Assembly (NCBI GenBank): GCA_900088475.1
Contig: FLMG01003675.1
Location: forward strand, 1-64,000
Direction: 5' to 3'
Source: Hyphochytrium catenoides
Lineage: Eukaryota > Sar > Hyphochytriomycetes > Hyphochytriales > Hyphochytriaceae
Length of the DNA: 64,000 nt
Every line of letters starts with the position of its first letter. Positions within the stretch are counted from its first letter, which is position 1. Below the pieces are notes generated by a model. It was not told the origin of the DNA, made no database searches, and saw only the letters and a list, made by a program, of their open reading frames with translations. The translations under genes were made by a program, and so were the position numbers. Positions 37,520-49,000 of the stretch are shown here, piece after piece.

Positions 37520-38281
37520 ATGAAGACCTTCACAGTAGCAATCGTCCTTGCTGCATTAAGTAGCCTCTCTGGCCCCTTCACTTCATGTAGGGCTGAGCAG
37601 ATACAGACGTCAAACTCCACATTCCTCCGAGGACCATCGTCTTCAGAACTAGAACCCAAGGCGTCAGGAAAGGCCGCATTTCAACTATACCTTTTCGCCC
37701 AGACCTGGCTCCCGAGGTTCTGCCTTGGCACCTCATATCCTGGCTGTCAGGAGCCGTTGCCCGTCTGGAACCAAGCCGCCACCATTCATGGTCTGTGGCC
37801 CGAATACGACGACGAAAGTGGTTCCGCTTCCAACCCTGGACCATTTAACTGTGCTCAGAACTATGATTCCTCGCTCGTTGATAACGAAGATCTTATTGAG
37901 GCGTGGCCCAACGTAAAGTCCGGTGCAGACCCACTCTCAGAGGAATATCATGATTTCTGGGAGTATCAGTGGAACAAGCATGGCTCCTGCTCCGGATTGC
38001 GGCAGGCAGATTACTTTCGGCAAGTCATCGCCTTGTTTAACTCTTTCCCTACTCCAGCAGTGCTGCGGGAGAACGTGGGAGATAGTGTCCCATTAACCAC
38101 GCTTGTTAACGCATACGGTGGCAAGGGTTATGTCGCTTTTCGATGTTCAGGCAAGCAATTGCAGGAGATCAGAACTTGTTGGGAAAAGAAGCCCGATAAT
38201 AGCGTCGGGAAGCAGGTTATGTGTCCGGCCTTTGTCCAGAGCTCGTGCACCAGCTCGTTGGTTGTCATAAGCTCCTTTTAG
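37520..38281 (+). CDS. secreted ribonuclease T2
   Basis: Intronless, 253 codons from ATG 37520. Signal peptide: MKTFTVAIVLAALSSLSGPF followed by a small-residue cleavage region. Both T2 catalytic boxes are present: CAS I TIHGLWPEY (catalytic His) and CAS II EYQWNKHGSC (catalytic Glu/His/Lys set, K and H visible), with paired cysteines around them. RNase T2 enzymes cut single-stranded RNA at mildly acidic pH in the secretory pathway, lysosome or vacuole, or outside the cell. The frame is open upstream from an earlier ATG at 37433, but the 37520 start directly precedes the signal peptide. Being intronless among intron-rich neighbours is notable but not proof of transfer. Confidence 0.93.
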   Translation: MKTFTVAIVLAALSSLSGPFTSCRAEQIQTSNSTFLRGPSSSELEPKASGKAAFQLYLFAQTWLPRFCLGTSYPGCQEPLPVWNQAATIHGLWPEYDDESGSASNPGPFNCAQNYDSSLVDNEDLIEAWPNVKSGADPLSEEYHDFWEYQWNKHGSCSGLRQADYFRQVIALFNSFPTPAVLRENVGDSVPLTTLVNAYGGKGYVAFRCSGKQLQEIRTCWEKKPDNSVGKQVMCPAFVQSSCTSSLVVISSF

Positions 38282-38729
38282 TGATTTTGATGTGTAGCAG
38301 TCTTATCTGTCCGTGCATTTGCACCTCCTTGGGCACTGGCCGTTCCCATTGATTTTGAGAGTTAGTGCCTAGTGGGACATAAGCCTGAAGCCTCACTGAA
38401 AAGCTAGGCTAGATCGTCCAGGCAATAGATTGTCCAGATTTCTATGTTCAACATAAGATCATAAAGCTTTCGTTCGAACCGTAGTGTTCGGCTCACCACT
38501 TGTTGGCTTGTGCAGAATAAGAAAGAGGTCGGACGTCAACAGTCAATGGGAAAAGTTGGCACTATAACCTGTTTCTAAGCAACCCGCACGTCGACGGTTC
38601 CGTTCTTGAGCTAGCGGCGGGCAAAGGTTATAATTTAGAAGCGCGGGAAGCACACGATAAATTCTAACTGTCAAGAACTGAACTTTATTGTTGTCGGATC
38701 CTATGGCAGCATAAGAAGAAGAGAGAGGT
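38282..38729. other. gap between convergent RNase T2 and membrane-protein genes
   Basis: No coding exon was seen; probably the two 3' untranslated regions. Confidence 0.5.
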
Positions 38730-39710
38730 CTACGAAGCCGGTGTCGTCGAGGGGGTAAGGATGCCCCAGTAGGAGTCTATGGTTGAATGCCCACAGCTGG
38801 TCCGACCAAGGTAATGAAGCTTCCTTCGTAAGGGGACAAAAAGTAGTGCGAACACCATGTGGAATAGAACGAAGCCGATGAAGGCTAGTAACGCCACGAT
38901 CGCACTCTTAGCATCCGCCATCGAGAGAACCTTGTAGCAAGCGTCATGTCCCGTATGGACCCAAAGCGCTTGAGATATTATCCATGCCGCTGGATAGATA
39001 ACGGTGATAGCTACATGCCTAGCCATCACGGGCAACCCTGCAATCCAGAACTCAACGAACAGCGCAACGAAGGCGAGCGCGTGAACAGCAATGCAACCGA
39101 AGCCACAGGAACCGTCGTACACTAAAGCCCAGTACAAGCCAGTAATAGCAAGTTCAAGAATGAGGGCCGTCTCAAAGACAATCATCTGAACGTAGGAAAG
39201 AGCGGACCACGCTTCCGGCCTTCTCTCCTCACGCTGCGTTGCAAACACGAAGCGGAGAGAGTTGGCAGCCCCGATCACAAAGTAAGTAGTAGTAATTGCG
39301 GCTCCCCAATGGGTTAGGTAAACAGGCGCTGGGATGTAAGACCAGTCAGTCTCACTCCATTGCCAGCAGATGCCCACTGAGAAAAAGAATATGGCACAAA
39401 GAACTCTCCATATCAAGGTTGGTACCACTCCTAGAATCGTAGTTCTCAGCAACACGCTGTTGCCCTCAAACGTCTCTGGTTTGCCAATAAAGCTAAGGCA
39501 AGCATGGGGCTTCTTGTCAAGACCAGTTTCGACCGGGACCTCAGGCTGACCCGAAATCTCTACTGCTGGCTCAGCTTCATATTCTGCCTTGTTCTTGTCG
39601 ATGTGAGCTGGAAATGGCTCCACGTTGATTCTGATCTCTTGGTCTAGGCGGCCTAACTGTGAGGTAGAGCGTTGTCCAGCGCCATCCGGCGCTGAGTCTG
39701 CAGAAGCCAT
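38730..39710 (-). CDS. multi-pass membrane protein, Rolling-stone/AIG1-like fold suspected
   Basis: One exon of 326 codons from ATG 39708-39710 (MASADSAPDGAG). The N-terminal 80 residues are soluble and acidic, and the remainder has about seven hydrophobic helices: TILGVVPTLIWRVLCAIFFF, LTHWGAAITTTYFVIGAANS, MIVFETALILELAITGLYWA, CIAVHALAFVALFVEFWIAG, HVAITVIYPAAWIISQALWV, and a long C-terminal helix. The T-H-W in the second helix, an LPVMARH segment and the YP pair recall Rolling-stone and FAR-17a/AIG1-type families, but the match is by eye. The cytosolic tail is short and basic (PLRRKLHYLGR). Role unknown. Confidence 0.75.
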   Translation of the reverse strand: MASADSAPDGAGQRSTSQLGRLDQEIRINVEPFPAHIDKNKAEYEAEPAVEISGQPEVPVETGLDKKPHACLSFIGKPETFEGNSVLLRTTILGVVPTLIWRVLCAIFFFSVGICWQWSETDWSYIPAPVYLTHWGAAITTTYFVIGAANSLRFVFATQREERRPEAWSALSYVQMIVFETALILELAITGLYWALVYDGSCGFGCIAVHALAFVALFVEFWIAGLPVMARHVAITVIYPAAWIISQALWVHTGHDACYKVLSMADAKSAIVALLAFIGFVLFHMVFALLFVPLRRKLHYLGRTSCGHSTIDSYWGILTPSTTPAS

Positions 39711-42070
39711 GCTGCGCCTGACGAGAACGATCACTAGCTTGTTTGTCGGCCGTCTTCTTTGTCCCAGACGAGCTGTAGAAGACTACTTCCCTTCTCAAGA
39801 AATGATCAACTAATCAAATAACGAGCCTTCGCAAGGTCAAGACTCCTCCATCGCCAGATGCATTCTTTATAAACAGTAAGAAGCAGAAGATGGCTGGTAG
39901 GAGCAGTCCTGCTCCCATACTATCAGAAGCTGAAGGGTGAGGGCGACCCACGAACAAGAAGCAGGAATGAACATACACACAGGAGACAAGAGTGCGCATC
40001 AATAATACCGCGGAAACTAGGCGACACTGACAGGGATGGAAGGGCAGCAAAGAGCGATAAAGAGCACGCATGGGGAGGGAAAACGGATGCGCGCATCCAG
40101 TAGTACATATACCAAGGGCAAGTATGGATGGCACCTGCACGCACCCAGCAGCAGAGAGAAGAAAGAAGATGAAGAGAGACAGAGGAGTGAGGGCAAGAGA
40201 GACAGATCCAGAGACAGCGCACGATGGGACCAAAAGAGGGAGAAAGGAACATGGGAAAGGAGGAACATTGATTATTATTATTAGAAGTTTCTATAGGGAA
40301 AGGCACCCACAATCCTAAAACACAGTAACCGACCAAACATGAAAGAATGGAAATAATTGGTTCCTTCGAAAGCTTGAAATATCACATTATTATCATGAAA
40401 CTTTATGAGGATTTCATGGTTCCAGTCCTATAACTTTCCATAGATGTAACCAAGCCTCTCGAAGGAAGACCACCACCCGAAGGCCAGGCTGCACTACTAG
40501 GAACTAAAGGACTGTCAATCTTAATTTTACAACGAAGACCAGAGCTGATGGTGGGCAAGATAGAAGATGCAGACGAGGTTCCCACGTCCAGACCTTTCCC
40601 TTCAGACCTTCCCTTCACTGATCGGTGATGCGCATCACACTGCCATTCTCCTGCACCAGACATTCTCTCCTTTGCCAGCCCTTGGATGTTGTCTCATGAT
40701 TTGACACAGAAGAGTTTAAACCTCTAAGCAATCTAGGGGGCCATTTAGTTCACAGTGTTCTCGGCCTGGGTAAGCTGGAGATTGTGATGTGAGCCAAAAC
40801 TCAAAAGCAAGGTGATACGTGGTGCTCCTTAACAGACCAAGCTCCAGGACATCTCTACTGATGAAGGGCTGCCAACACAAATAAAGGGAGTAGTAATACG
40901 TTACTTAGCCTATGAGCTGTCATCATTTTTTCTTCTTTGTTGTCTCGAGAGGGTGATGATATCTCTAGGTGGAGACATTTAGACGCGAACGCAAGAGTGC
41001 TACATTGTGTCTAGAGATGAGACGTAAGGATTTTATGCACTTGAAGAGAACGCAGAAAGAAGATTATAAGGGTGTCTTTAAGCCTACGACGAGATGCACG
41101 CGATAGGTAGAAGAGTGCCGCGGGGGCTGCAAAGTAGGAAGATGTGAGTACATCATGTAGAACCCTGCTGAGCTTAATTTGAGGAGATCTCCCGCGTTCG
41201 TGGTTGGAGGCAAGAACCCAGACGGCTGCGTAGTCAATATCCTGCGTATCACCCTACAATACACTACGATGTCACTACAAGCTTTATCGCAGCCACCCAC
41301 TGTTCTGCTTTCATTCCGCTTATATCGTTTGCAGTCATTGGAAAGTGATGGCAGCACAGCAGTAGCTAGCGGTACCCTTGCAATGGGGACCCCTTGCAAG
41401 CGCACACTTAAATCTAGTCTTGCCTCGCTGAAGGACAGATCACACCTGGCATCCTTTTGCTGTTGTTGACATATGGCGCGCACCGCGGCAGGCAGCGGTA
41501 GTAGCTTGTGGTAGTAGCTCAACTACAGGATCAAATCGCGCGACAGTAGAAGATAAGAATGAGCTGCAGAGCAAGGGCTTTCTAAGGCGAGACTACAATG
41601 GCTGACATCGGCACTTGGTTTGCAATGAGAGGGTCCAGCTAAGGAAGAAGGTGGAGGAAGGCCCGTGCTTTTTGGAGAATAATAAAGGTCGGCGAGCATC
41701 AGCAGCTCGTCCAACACTTGTTACACTTCCACTGAAGTGTACCCACAGCAGGTATCTTCGTAGGCTTCCAGTCTCCTTCCTCTGCATGACGGACGGTAGT
41801 ATCTTCCTATCTAACCTTTGACAGCATAGGAAGTTGGCGACGGAAAAAAGTAATAAGGCAAGGAAGAAGAAGGAAGGAGTTTGATACATGTCGGTGCTAG
41901 TGGTGGTGATGATGGAGCTAGTAGATAGGTAGAGAGGAGGAGGGAGGAGGATGTGCTCTTGGCTCTTGAGGAGTCTGTCTCCTGTTCGTTCGACCGCGGC
42001 AATATTTCGGCCCATCCAGCCTCGCACCGGTCTCGGGATAGTCCCGGACCTTAATAACCTAATCCATATA
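39711..42070. other. 2.4-kb region without a recognised gene
   Basis: Strongly purine-rich on the plus strand at about 40020-40270. This may be the upstream or 5' untranslated region of the membrane-protein gene. A 152-codon minus-strand frame at 41064-41522 and several others lack domain or splice support. Confidence 0.4.
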
Positions 42071-42430
42071 TTATACAGTTGCTCTATACCCGGGCCCTAC
42101 ACCTACTCGAGTCACCTTCTGCTTTCTCAGCTTGGTTCTCAGTCTTCTTTGGCGTTGATGTCTGGATTGCGCAAAGAGAGAAGCGTGTGATGCACAGGCT
42201 TGCGAGAGGTTGTTTACCCGTTCCTTCCAGCAAGCTCGTTTGCTGTCCTGTCTCCGCCCACAGCCAGCAGGGCTGTTAACGGGCGTCAGCCCAGCATCTG
42301 TTTCTTGCTTCAGCTTGCGAAGCTCCTTTTTGGCTGATCCGTCGTCAAGCTTCTCGTTCGTTGGTAGCTTCACGCCGGCGTGGGCATGGAGGCCGACCCT
42401 GATCTTCTTTGAACCTGTTGTTGCTGACAT
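42071..42430 (-). CDS. hypothetical small basic protein or first exon
   Basis: ATG at 42430 opens a lysine/arginine-rich frame (MSATTGSKKIRVGLHAHAGV) for 119 codons. A GT donor at the GAACGG/gtaaac junction near 42220 could end the first exon, giving an Ala/Lys-rich N-terminal peptide of about 70 residues. It sits head-to-head with the SYLF gene 217 bp away. No family recognised. Confidence 0.35.
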   Translation of the reverse strand: MSATTGSKKIRVGLHAHAGVKLPTNEKLDDGSAKKELRKLKQETDAGLTPVNSPAGCGRRQDSKRACWKERVNNLSQACASHASLFAQSRHQRQRRLRTKLRKQKVTRVGVGPGYRATV

Positions 42431-42647
42431 GCCTTTCTCCCTTGACTCTCGTGTGATCGTCGTCGCGTACCGCTGAAAGATCTCTGCGTTCGCTCGCTGC
42501 GGTGGTCTTTCCTTAACTTAGTACGGCATCGATTCTTGAAGCCGCGCTGGACGACCACTAGCTAGCATCCGGCTACCTCTTGCAAAGCAATTAGTCCAGC
42601 TCGAACATATCACTCATTGGGAACCTCGAACGAGAGGGAAACGTCCT

Positions 42648-43951
42648 ATGGCGGAGGAACAAGCTCTAGCAAAGACGGGTTCTCAACAGGGCCCGGAAAT
42701 GTCTCCTAAAGGAGAGCAGAGCCAGGATACGCAGAACGTGAAAGCGCCCCTCAAAGACAGGAGTACTTCTGCGGTGCTACCGCGGCGCACGACACTGGGT
42801 GCTACAGCTGCAACGAAGCTTCCAGAGTTTGATATGCCTCCTGATGTCGCAGCTAAGTACGATGCAGTCATAGCTGATGCAGTGAAGGTAGTCGGGCGCT
42901 TCATCTCTCCAAGGCTACTGAAGGACCAATCCATTCCGAGAGAGCTTCTTTTTGAAGCCAGTGGGTTGCTCTTTCTGACCGTTTACAAGCTGGGCTTTCT
43001 AGTTTCGGGCAAGGTGGGCAAGGGATTTGTTATAGCAAAGACTGCTGATGGCTGGTCACCTCCATCCTTTGTCGGTACCGCAGGGCTCGGTTTTGGTATG
43101 ATGGCAGGTGCCGAACGTGTAGATTACATGGTGATCCTGGGTTCTAGACAAGCTGTGAACGTCTTCACGCGTGATGGCCAGATCCAGTTGGGCTCTGAAC
43201 TTGATATTGCAGTCGGTCCGGTGGGCAGAGCAGCGTCAGCCAGTATCAATATCGGCTCCGGTGGAGTCGCTCCGAATTACTCTTACAGCCACTGCGTGGG
43301 ACTGTACGGCGGCATTGGACTCAGCGGCGCAGGAGTTATCACCCGGAAGGCGGTCAATCGACGATTTTACGGCCCATTCAGTTCGCAGACTCACATCCTT
43401 TCAGGTGCAGTCTCTGCCCCGCGCGTGAAACCACTTATTGACGCCTTGGACAACGCGATGGGGATCACACGAAATCCAGCGGCTGCTCCTGCAGGTAGCG
43501 CCTCGTCGGATCCTCTTTCTGTATACACTGTGACCGCATCTTCGGGGGCTGTGCGGTCGGGAGAGCTTGTTCTTGCTGAAGGTATGAGTTTTCACAGCTC
43601 GACATAGCTTAACTTGTTTTATAAGATATAATGAATATGTTAATGCTATCTCTTTGAGTCTGAACCTGCGAACAACAAGCCCGTCAAGCTGCTGTTGACC
43701 CAAACGGGCGGGGTCCAAGTACCCGCATTGGTCCTCGGACGTTGTCTATCCTGTCCCCTTATCGACTTAATATAGCCAGCAGCCACAGAGGCAGGAAGTA
43801 TCCAGCTGCGTTCCTTGCCTCCCACAAGCTGTATTCGTTGTCAGCGAGCGTACTTCGCCTCTCACTTGGCGGTCCGCCCTCCTGTCGCTATCCCAATTGC
43901 GTTATCCTTGGAGCTCTAGACTATCCTTCTCCATACGCCAGCGCACCCTAA
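42648..43951 (+). CDS. SYLF-domain protein (Ysc84/SH3YL1 type)
   Basis: Exon 1 (42648 to about 43581) encodes a disordered N-terminus (about residues 1-60) and a complete SYLF domain. Visible parts are SIPRELLFEASGLLFLTVYK, GFLVSGKVGKGFVIAKTADG, SPPSFVGTAGLGFGMMAGAE, VDYMVILGSRQAVNVFTRDG, then ELDIAVGPVGRAA and GLYGGIGLSG. SYLF domains bind phosphoinositides and link membranes to actin and endocytosis. The frame runs past GELVLAEG, but a GT donor (GAAG/gtatga) suggests splicing to a small 3' exon. Two phase-compatible 3' continuations exist, ending near 43921 or at 43951, so the last 30-90 residues are uncertain. It ends only about 40 bp from the convergent MMTAG2 homologue. Confidence 0.8.
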
Positions 43952-43990
43952 TCAAAAACTGCATTGGCCAGATCCCCATTACGGTCCACT

Positions 43991-45482
43991 TCAGCCTCTG
44001 TCTCGATGGCCTCTATCTTGCGACCGTCTACGGCGAGAACGATCTCGACCTCGAGGGGATCGAGATGAACCTCGCCTCCTAGAATCTTCCGGTCTCTTAG
44101 GAGAGGGCGATCTGTGACGGCTCAAGCTCCTACTTCTCTCGGACCTTCGACCGCGCCTCCTGACAGGCGATCTGCTGCGTGATCTGCTCCGTGATCTCCT
44201 TCCGCCTACTCTCGGGTTGTCTGAGCTCCGGCTTCTGCTATCATGCCTTCTACGGTCAGGACTGCGGCTACTGCCGCGATCTCTGGCTTTCTTCTTGTCC
44301 TTCTTGGAGCTCGACTTCTTCTTCTTTTTCTTCTTGTCCGATTTCTTTCTTTTAGTCTCCTTCTCGTCATTATCAGCTTCGGAGTGCGAGAGGGCTCGAA
44401 CACGAGCCCCACTCTTCAGCATGGCAGCTTGTGGAAAGGAGCTGACTAATTGCGCGTCATCTTCCTTCTCCTTGTCAAAGGGATTCTCTCCGCGTGCTAA
44501 AGCTTCTCTAGCTTCCTCTACCTTCGACTTTCTTGGGATGTGCTCAGCCAGCTTTGGCGCGCTGTCGGAATAAGGTGTAAGGACGGTACGAAAGGAAGAG
44601 AGGCAACAAACCCACTGATTCCTATCAACTGACGGCCAAGTAGAGACGAGATAGACAGATAGGCCGGAAATTCTTTCCTAAACAATAGAGCTACCAACGA
44701 GGTCACTTACGGTGCAGCACCAAGTCCTTCTACTCTTTCCACATCCATCCGGTCCCTCTCAGTGGCACCTCGCTTGAGCAGCTCCTTCACCTCCGCAGGC
44801 TCGAGGGTGTTCTCCGCAGGCCGGTGCCTGCGAGGGCCCAGGTGCCTACGGCCATTGAACACCGCGTCAGGAGCACTAGGGAAAGAGCCGAACGGGAGAA
44901 GAGGCAAGGATGAAAGACTCACAGAGCTTCGTTGATAAGATCTTCCTCAGCTTTCTTGATGGCTTCAAGTTCAGCACTGATATTGGGCTTAGATAGTCCG
45001 GCTCCTCCTGCCTTTTCGTTCCCCTTTTTGGTGTACCAAAGCAAATCTTTTCCTAAAGAAAAGGGGGCCGGTGAGACGTGAGAGGCTCTCAGCAAGGCAA
45101 CAGGCGAAGAGATCCACGCTTACCTTTTTGCCATCGCCCGACCGGAGCTGCCTGCAAGGAGCCACGGTATAGAAATAAGAGCGAGATCAAACAGCTAGAA
45201 AAGAAGTCCGACAGAAGGAGCTTGAAAAAATTTTTAGAGACAATGCAAGAGATTCTCAGTTGTCGAATAGCGTAAATTTGGACCAAGACGCGATGGGGCT
45301 GACCATGGAATGGCCCAAGTAGTTCTCTCGGTACTTGTCCGCCTTGACATCCTCCCAGCTGAAGCCTAAGCAAGAGAGGTTTTAAGGAACCGCCAAGCCA
45401 CTAATAAGCTTCCTATGATGTACTTACGGTCTGCGCCACCGCGAGTCCCGCCGGAGCGGTACCCTGTGGGGCCGAAACTCAT
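43991..45482 (-). CDS. MMTAG2: MMTAG2 (C1orf35)-type nuclear protein with RS tail
   Basis: Six exons in phase from ATG 45480-45482 to TGA 43991-43993, about 340 residues. The N-terminal module is diagnostic: [50 protein letters not shown], followed by [19 protein letters not shown]. These match the multiple-myeloma-tumour-associated protein 2 family (kinase-phosphorylated domain). The middle has [20 protein letters not shown] and [11 protein letters not shown] as in that family. The C-terminal 140 residues are lysine blocks, then RS/SR dipeptides typical of splicing-related proteins. The family is nuclear with an unclear role, probably RNA processing. Confidence 0.88.
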
Positions 45483-46019
45483 GCCTCGTAGAAAAGGCGC
45501 AGCGATAAGCCGGTGGGGAAGTCTTCACTTGTAGCTGAGATTGACGAGACAACCCGAGCCCAATGAAGAGTTTGAGAAGGAGGCAGGTGCTGCTAGGTCT
45601 ATAACGGACCTGCTCACTGCTGAGCTCTCCTTACATTGTTGACCGATGACAGAGCCAATGATGGATGAAGTTGGAAGATCAGCAGCATCAATTTCAAGAA
45701 CCTTCAGCTGGCACCGTGACAGAGCAACCAGGCTATTCCCAATAATGTTTCCTATAAGGCCCTTAGTTCTTGATACAGTGCACAAGGACAAGCTATATTA
45801 CGGATGTTGTCGCGAATGGTGGCTGGAAGAGTTGTTGGGGATCTCAACCTGTGAAGCCGCTTCCTTTCACCTCTCACTCAGCCATCAGAGACTCATGATG
45901 CGACTCGCCTATCTTCCTCCAGGGCGGCTCACTGAAGAAGCCTTCAAGAGGCAATGACACATAAGTATTGGAGCTTATAGCTACGGCAGAGCTATAGCGG
46001 CTCATTAACCTGAGGAAGA
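45483..46019. promoter_or_regulatory. divergent spacer between MMTAG2 and FHA-WDR70 genes
   Basis: Spacer of 537 bp with open frames on both strands that look like chance (45525-45791 minus, 45646-45957 plus). Presumed shared upstream region. Confidence 0.4.
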
Positions 46020-49000
46020 ATGGCGGTGGATCTTCCAGACTGGTCAGTGAAGCTCTCACCGGAGTACGTGAATGTTGGGCTGGCGGTGGTGAAGGACAAT
46101 CAGAAAGTGGACTCTTTCTCTCTGTATGGGAAGCAAGTCTTTGTCTTTGGCAGGAATCCAGGTAAGACTTTGTACTCGAGCTACAGGGTTTAGGCAAATG
46201 AGGTTAATGTAGTTGCTCGTCAGCTGCGACGGACTTCACGCTTGAGCATCCGACCGTCTCAAGGTAAGTTAAGTAGGAGCAGAACCTCAAAAACTGCCTT
46301 CCCTAATGAAAAGCAATGCGACGTAAACGCCAGTGATGTTCCGTCGCCTTTGTATATCTCTAATCTCCCGGCTCTCTGACTCTTGTTGGGATCCGCGCCC
46401 CCGCGCCCGTCCCTACCACCCTACCTTCCTAACTAACCGTACCTCCCAACTCTGGTACCTCACAGGCTGCATGCGGCCATAACGTTCAACTCCGAGGGAG
46501 AGGTATTTATCTGTGACTTAAAGAGTGGCCATGGGACCTACATCAACGATAAAGAGGTAAACGCCTCATCCTCTGCTTCTGCTCGACGCTATATCGCCTC
46601 TATTCCCAATCTTCATTAATTCGTTTTGGGTTACCGCCCAGGTTAAGCCCAAGGAGTGGATAAAGATCGGTCCCAGAGACGTTATCCGCTTTGGACAGAG
46701 CACGCGCCGTTACTCTCTTCAGAACTACCAAGGACGTGGTCAATCAATGAAAGAAGGAATTCCTGACGGGAAGAACAGTGGCGACGACTACCTTGAGGAC
46801 CCAATCGGAGTCGAGCTAGAGGAACTTCACCTCCCTCTTTCCTTTGGAAAAGCAGCCAACAAAGCGGCAAGGAAGCAGACAGATATTCTCAAGGAACATC
46901 AAAGGAGCTCTACCGCTGCATCTCTCGAGCGTCAAGCAAGGGAGGCGGAGATTGCCAAAATGACAGCTTCAATGATGGGGCCTCCTCCTTCTAGACCACA
47001 GAAGGAAGAGAAACCAGTGGATAAGGTGGTAGCCAGTCGTGCCTACTCTTCCGTCGCATGGTGTCGCTCCTTATGATCACTCTTCCTTGACCGACCCGAG
47101 CAACATATGGCCTGTAACTCTTCAATTCGGACTGATCGGGTCAACCTGATTGATTGTATATCCGTTTCTTATATCTTCTCTTGCATTCGCAATTTCTTGG
47201 CACCAATGCCTCCGTTTGCCGCTCGTTTGCTATGTCACTAATGCAGCTTTGTTGAAGGCAGAAGACCAAGGGAAAGATAACGATGACGAGAGCGAGAGTG
47301 AAGAGGAAGACGGACCTGATGTGGGACCAGATCCAGCGGAAGCTACACCAGAGAGTGAAGCTAGAGAGGTGGGAGGTTCACCCCTTCGTCTTCTTCTGCT
47401 CAATCATCATTCATCCAGGCCTAAATGATTGTTGGTTACCCTTATCTACCTACTAGGGCATCATTCTCCCATCACTCTCCCGCAAGTAGAGATCGCCTTG
47501 CGTTATATTTTCGCTAGAAATCTGACCTCACCCCTCCTGTCCTCACTAGCTGGGTATACCAGTGTCGCATGAGTTGAAGCTCTCGGGACATAGGAAGGCA
47601 GTATCTACCATCGCTGTAGACCCAGCTGGCGCGCGAGTCTGCACAGGGTCACTTGACTACACCTTCAAGCTATGGGACTTTGCTGGGATGGATCGGTAAG
47701 TTTACTTAGCTAAGTGATGGAAAGACGGAGCTTCTTTGGTTCTTGAGGGGTACAATTGCCGGTGAATGAGGCATGTGCTGAGAGCCCATAATGTACTAGA
47801 TAATTTAAGACGTCTGCTGTCAATAGAGGTCCAAGGTCTTTTCGAGAAGGTGAAGTTGAAGAAGGACACGTTGTAGTATCATTGGACTACAGCCCCACAG
47901 GAGACCGGTAAGCCTTTCAAGAGGCACTGCGCCTCTCTGTAGACATTTTGAGCGATTGCTCTGCTCTGCAGTGGTCCCATCGCATCGGTTTCGCTCAGTC
48001 TAGTACTGTCGCTCTCCGTTCATCCCCATATCTAGGGCTGCCTCGTCACGCCTGAATGTTCGTCCGTATTAGGTTTATCGCCGCCACTGCCTCTTCACAA
48101 CCGAAGATTTTTGACCGGGAAGGAGCTTCGTTGCTTCAGTTTATCCGGGGAGATATTTATAAGGTGCGCGGAGAGAACTTGGACCTAATTCTTACCCTCA
48201 CTTCAATGCAGCGTGCTTTCTTCTTTCGTCCAATGTTTTTAACCGGCATTTTCTCTAATAAAATCTTATCAGATGGATATGGCAAACACGTCAGGACACA
48301 CAAAGAAGGTGACAGGTGCCTGCTGGCACCCTCACGAGAAGAACTTCACACTTACGTGCTCCGAAGATGGCAGTCTTCGAATCTGGGATTTGAATGGCAA
48401 ATGCTCGTTCTCAAAACTTATCAATAGACAGGTAGGGCTCCATATAACGGCAACGGAGTGAGGAAACGTAGTCGTCGACATTGCTATGCTATGAGCGGTT
48501 TGGGCTGGATATCCAGAATGATCTGGAAGCGGACGGACAATGTTCTTCACATAAATAGTGCGAAGGAAAGAGCCCACTTCTAAGTTCTGCACTCTTGTGT
48601 AGGTTATTAAGGCTCGGAGTAAACGTGGGACCCGAGTTGGCGTTACGAGCTGTAGTCTGACTAAGGATGGTCGCAGTATTGCTGGTATGGTACATTTCAT
48701 TCACCCCCCACCGTTGAGCTCTTAGCGATTGGGAGCAAGTAGGAGATGTGATTGCTAGGACTTGAGACAGAGGATGGATGGTCTTCTTAGTCTTAACAGC
48801 AAGATGGCTAAGTTTGCAATTATAGGCACCACTGCCGACGGACAGGTACAGGTGTGGGACATACGGGCGTCATACAGCCGACCCGGCCGCACCATTCCTG
48901 ACGCGCATGATGAGGGCAGCCACATCTCCTGCATAGTGTTCTCCCCAGATGGCTCCACTTTCGCTACTAGAGCAGGTGTGTGGCACTTACCTCTGATAGG

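Noticed and set aside
39814-40336. Several long hydrophobic minus-strand frames upstream of the multi-pass membrane gene
   Set aside because: They reflect a purine-rich/pyrimidine-rich strand bias; three different frames are open at once, which argues against coding.
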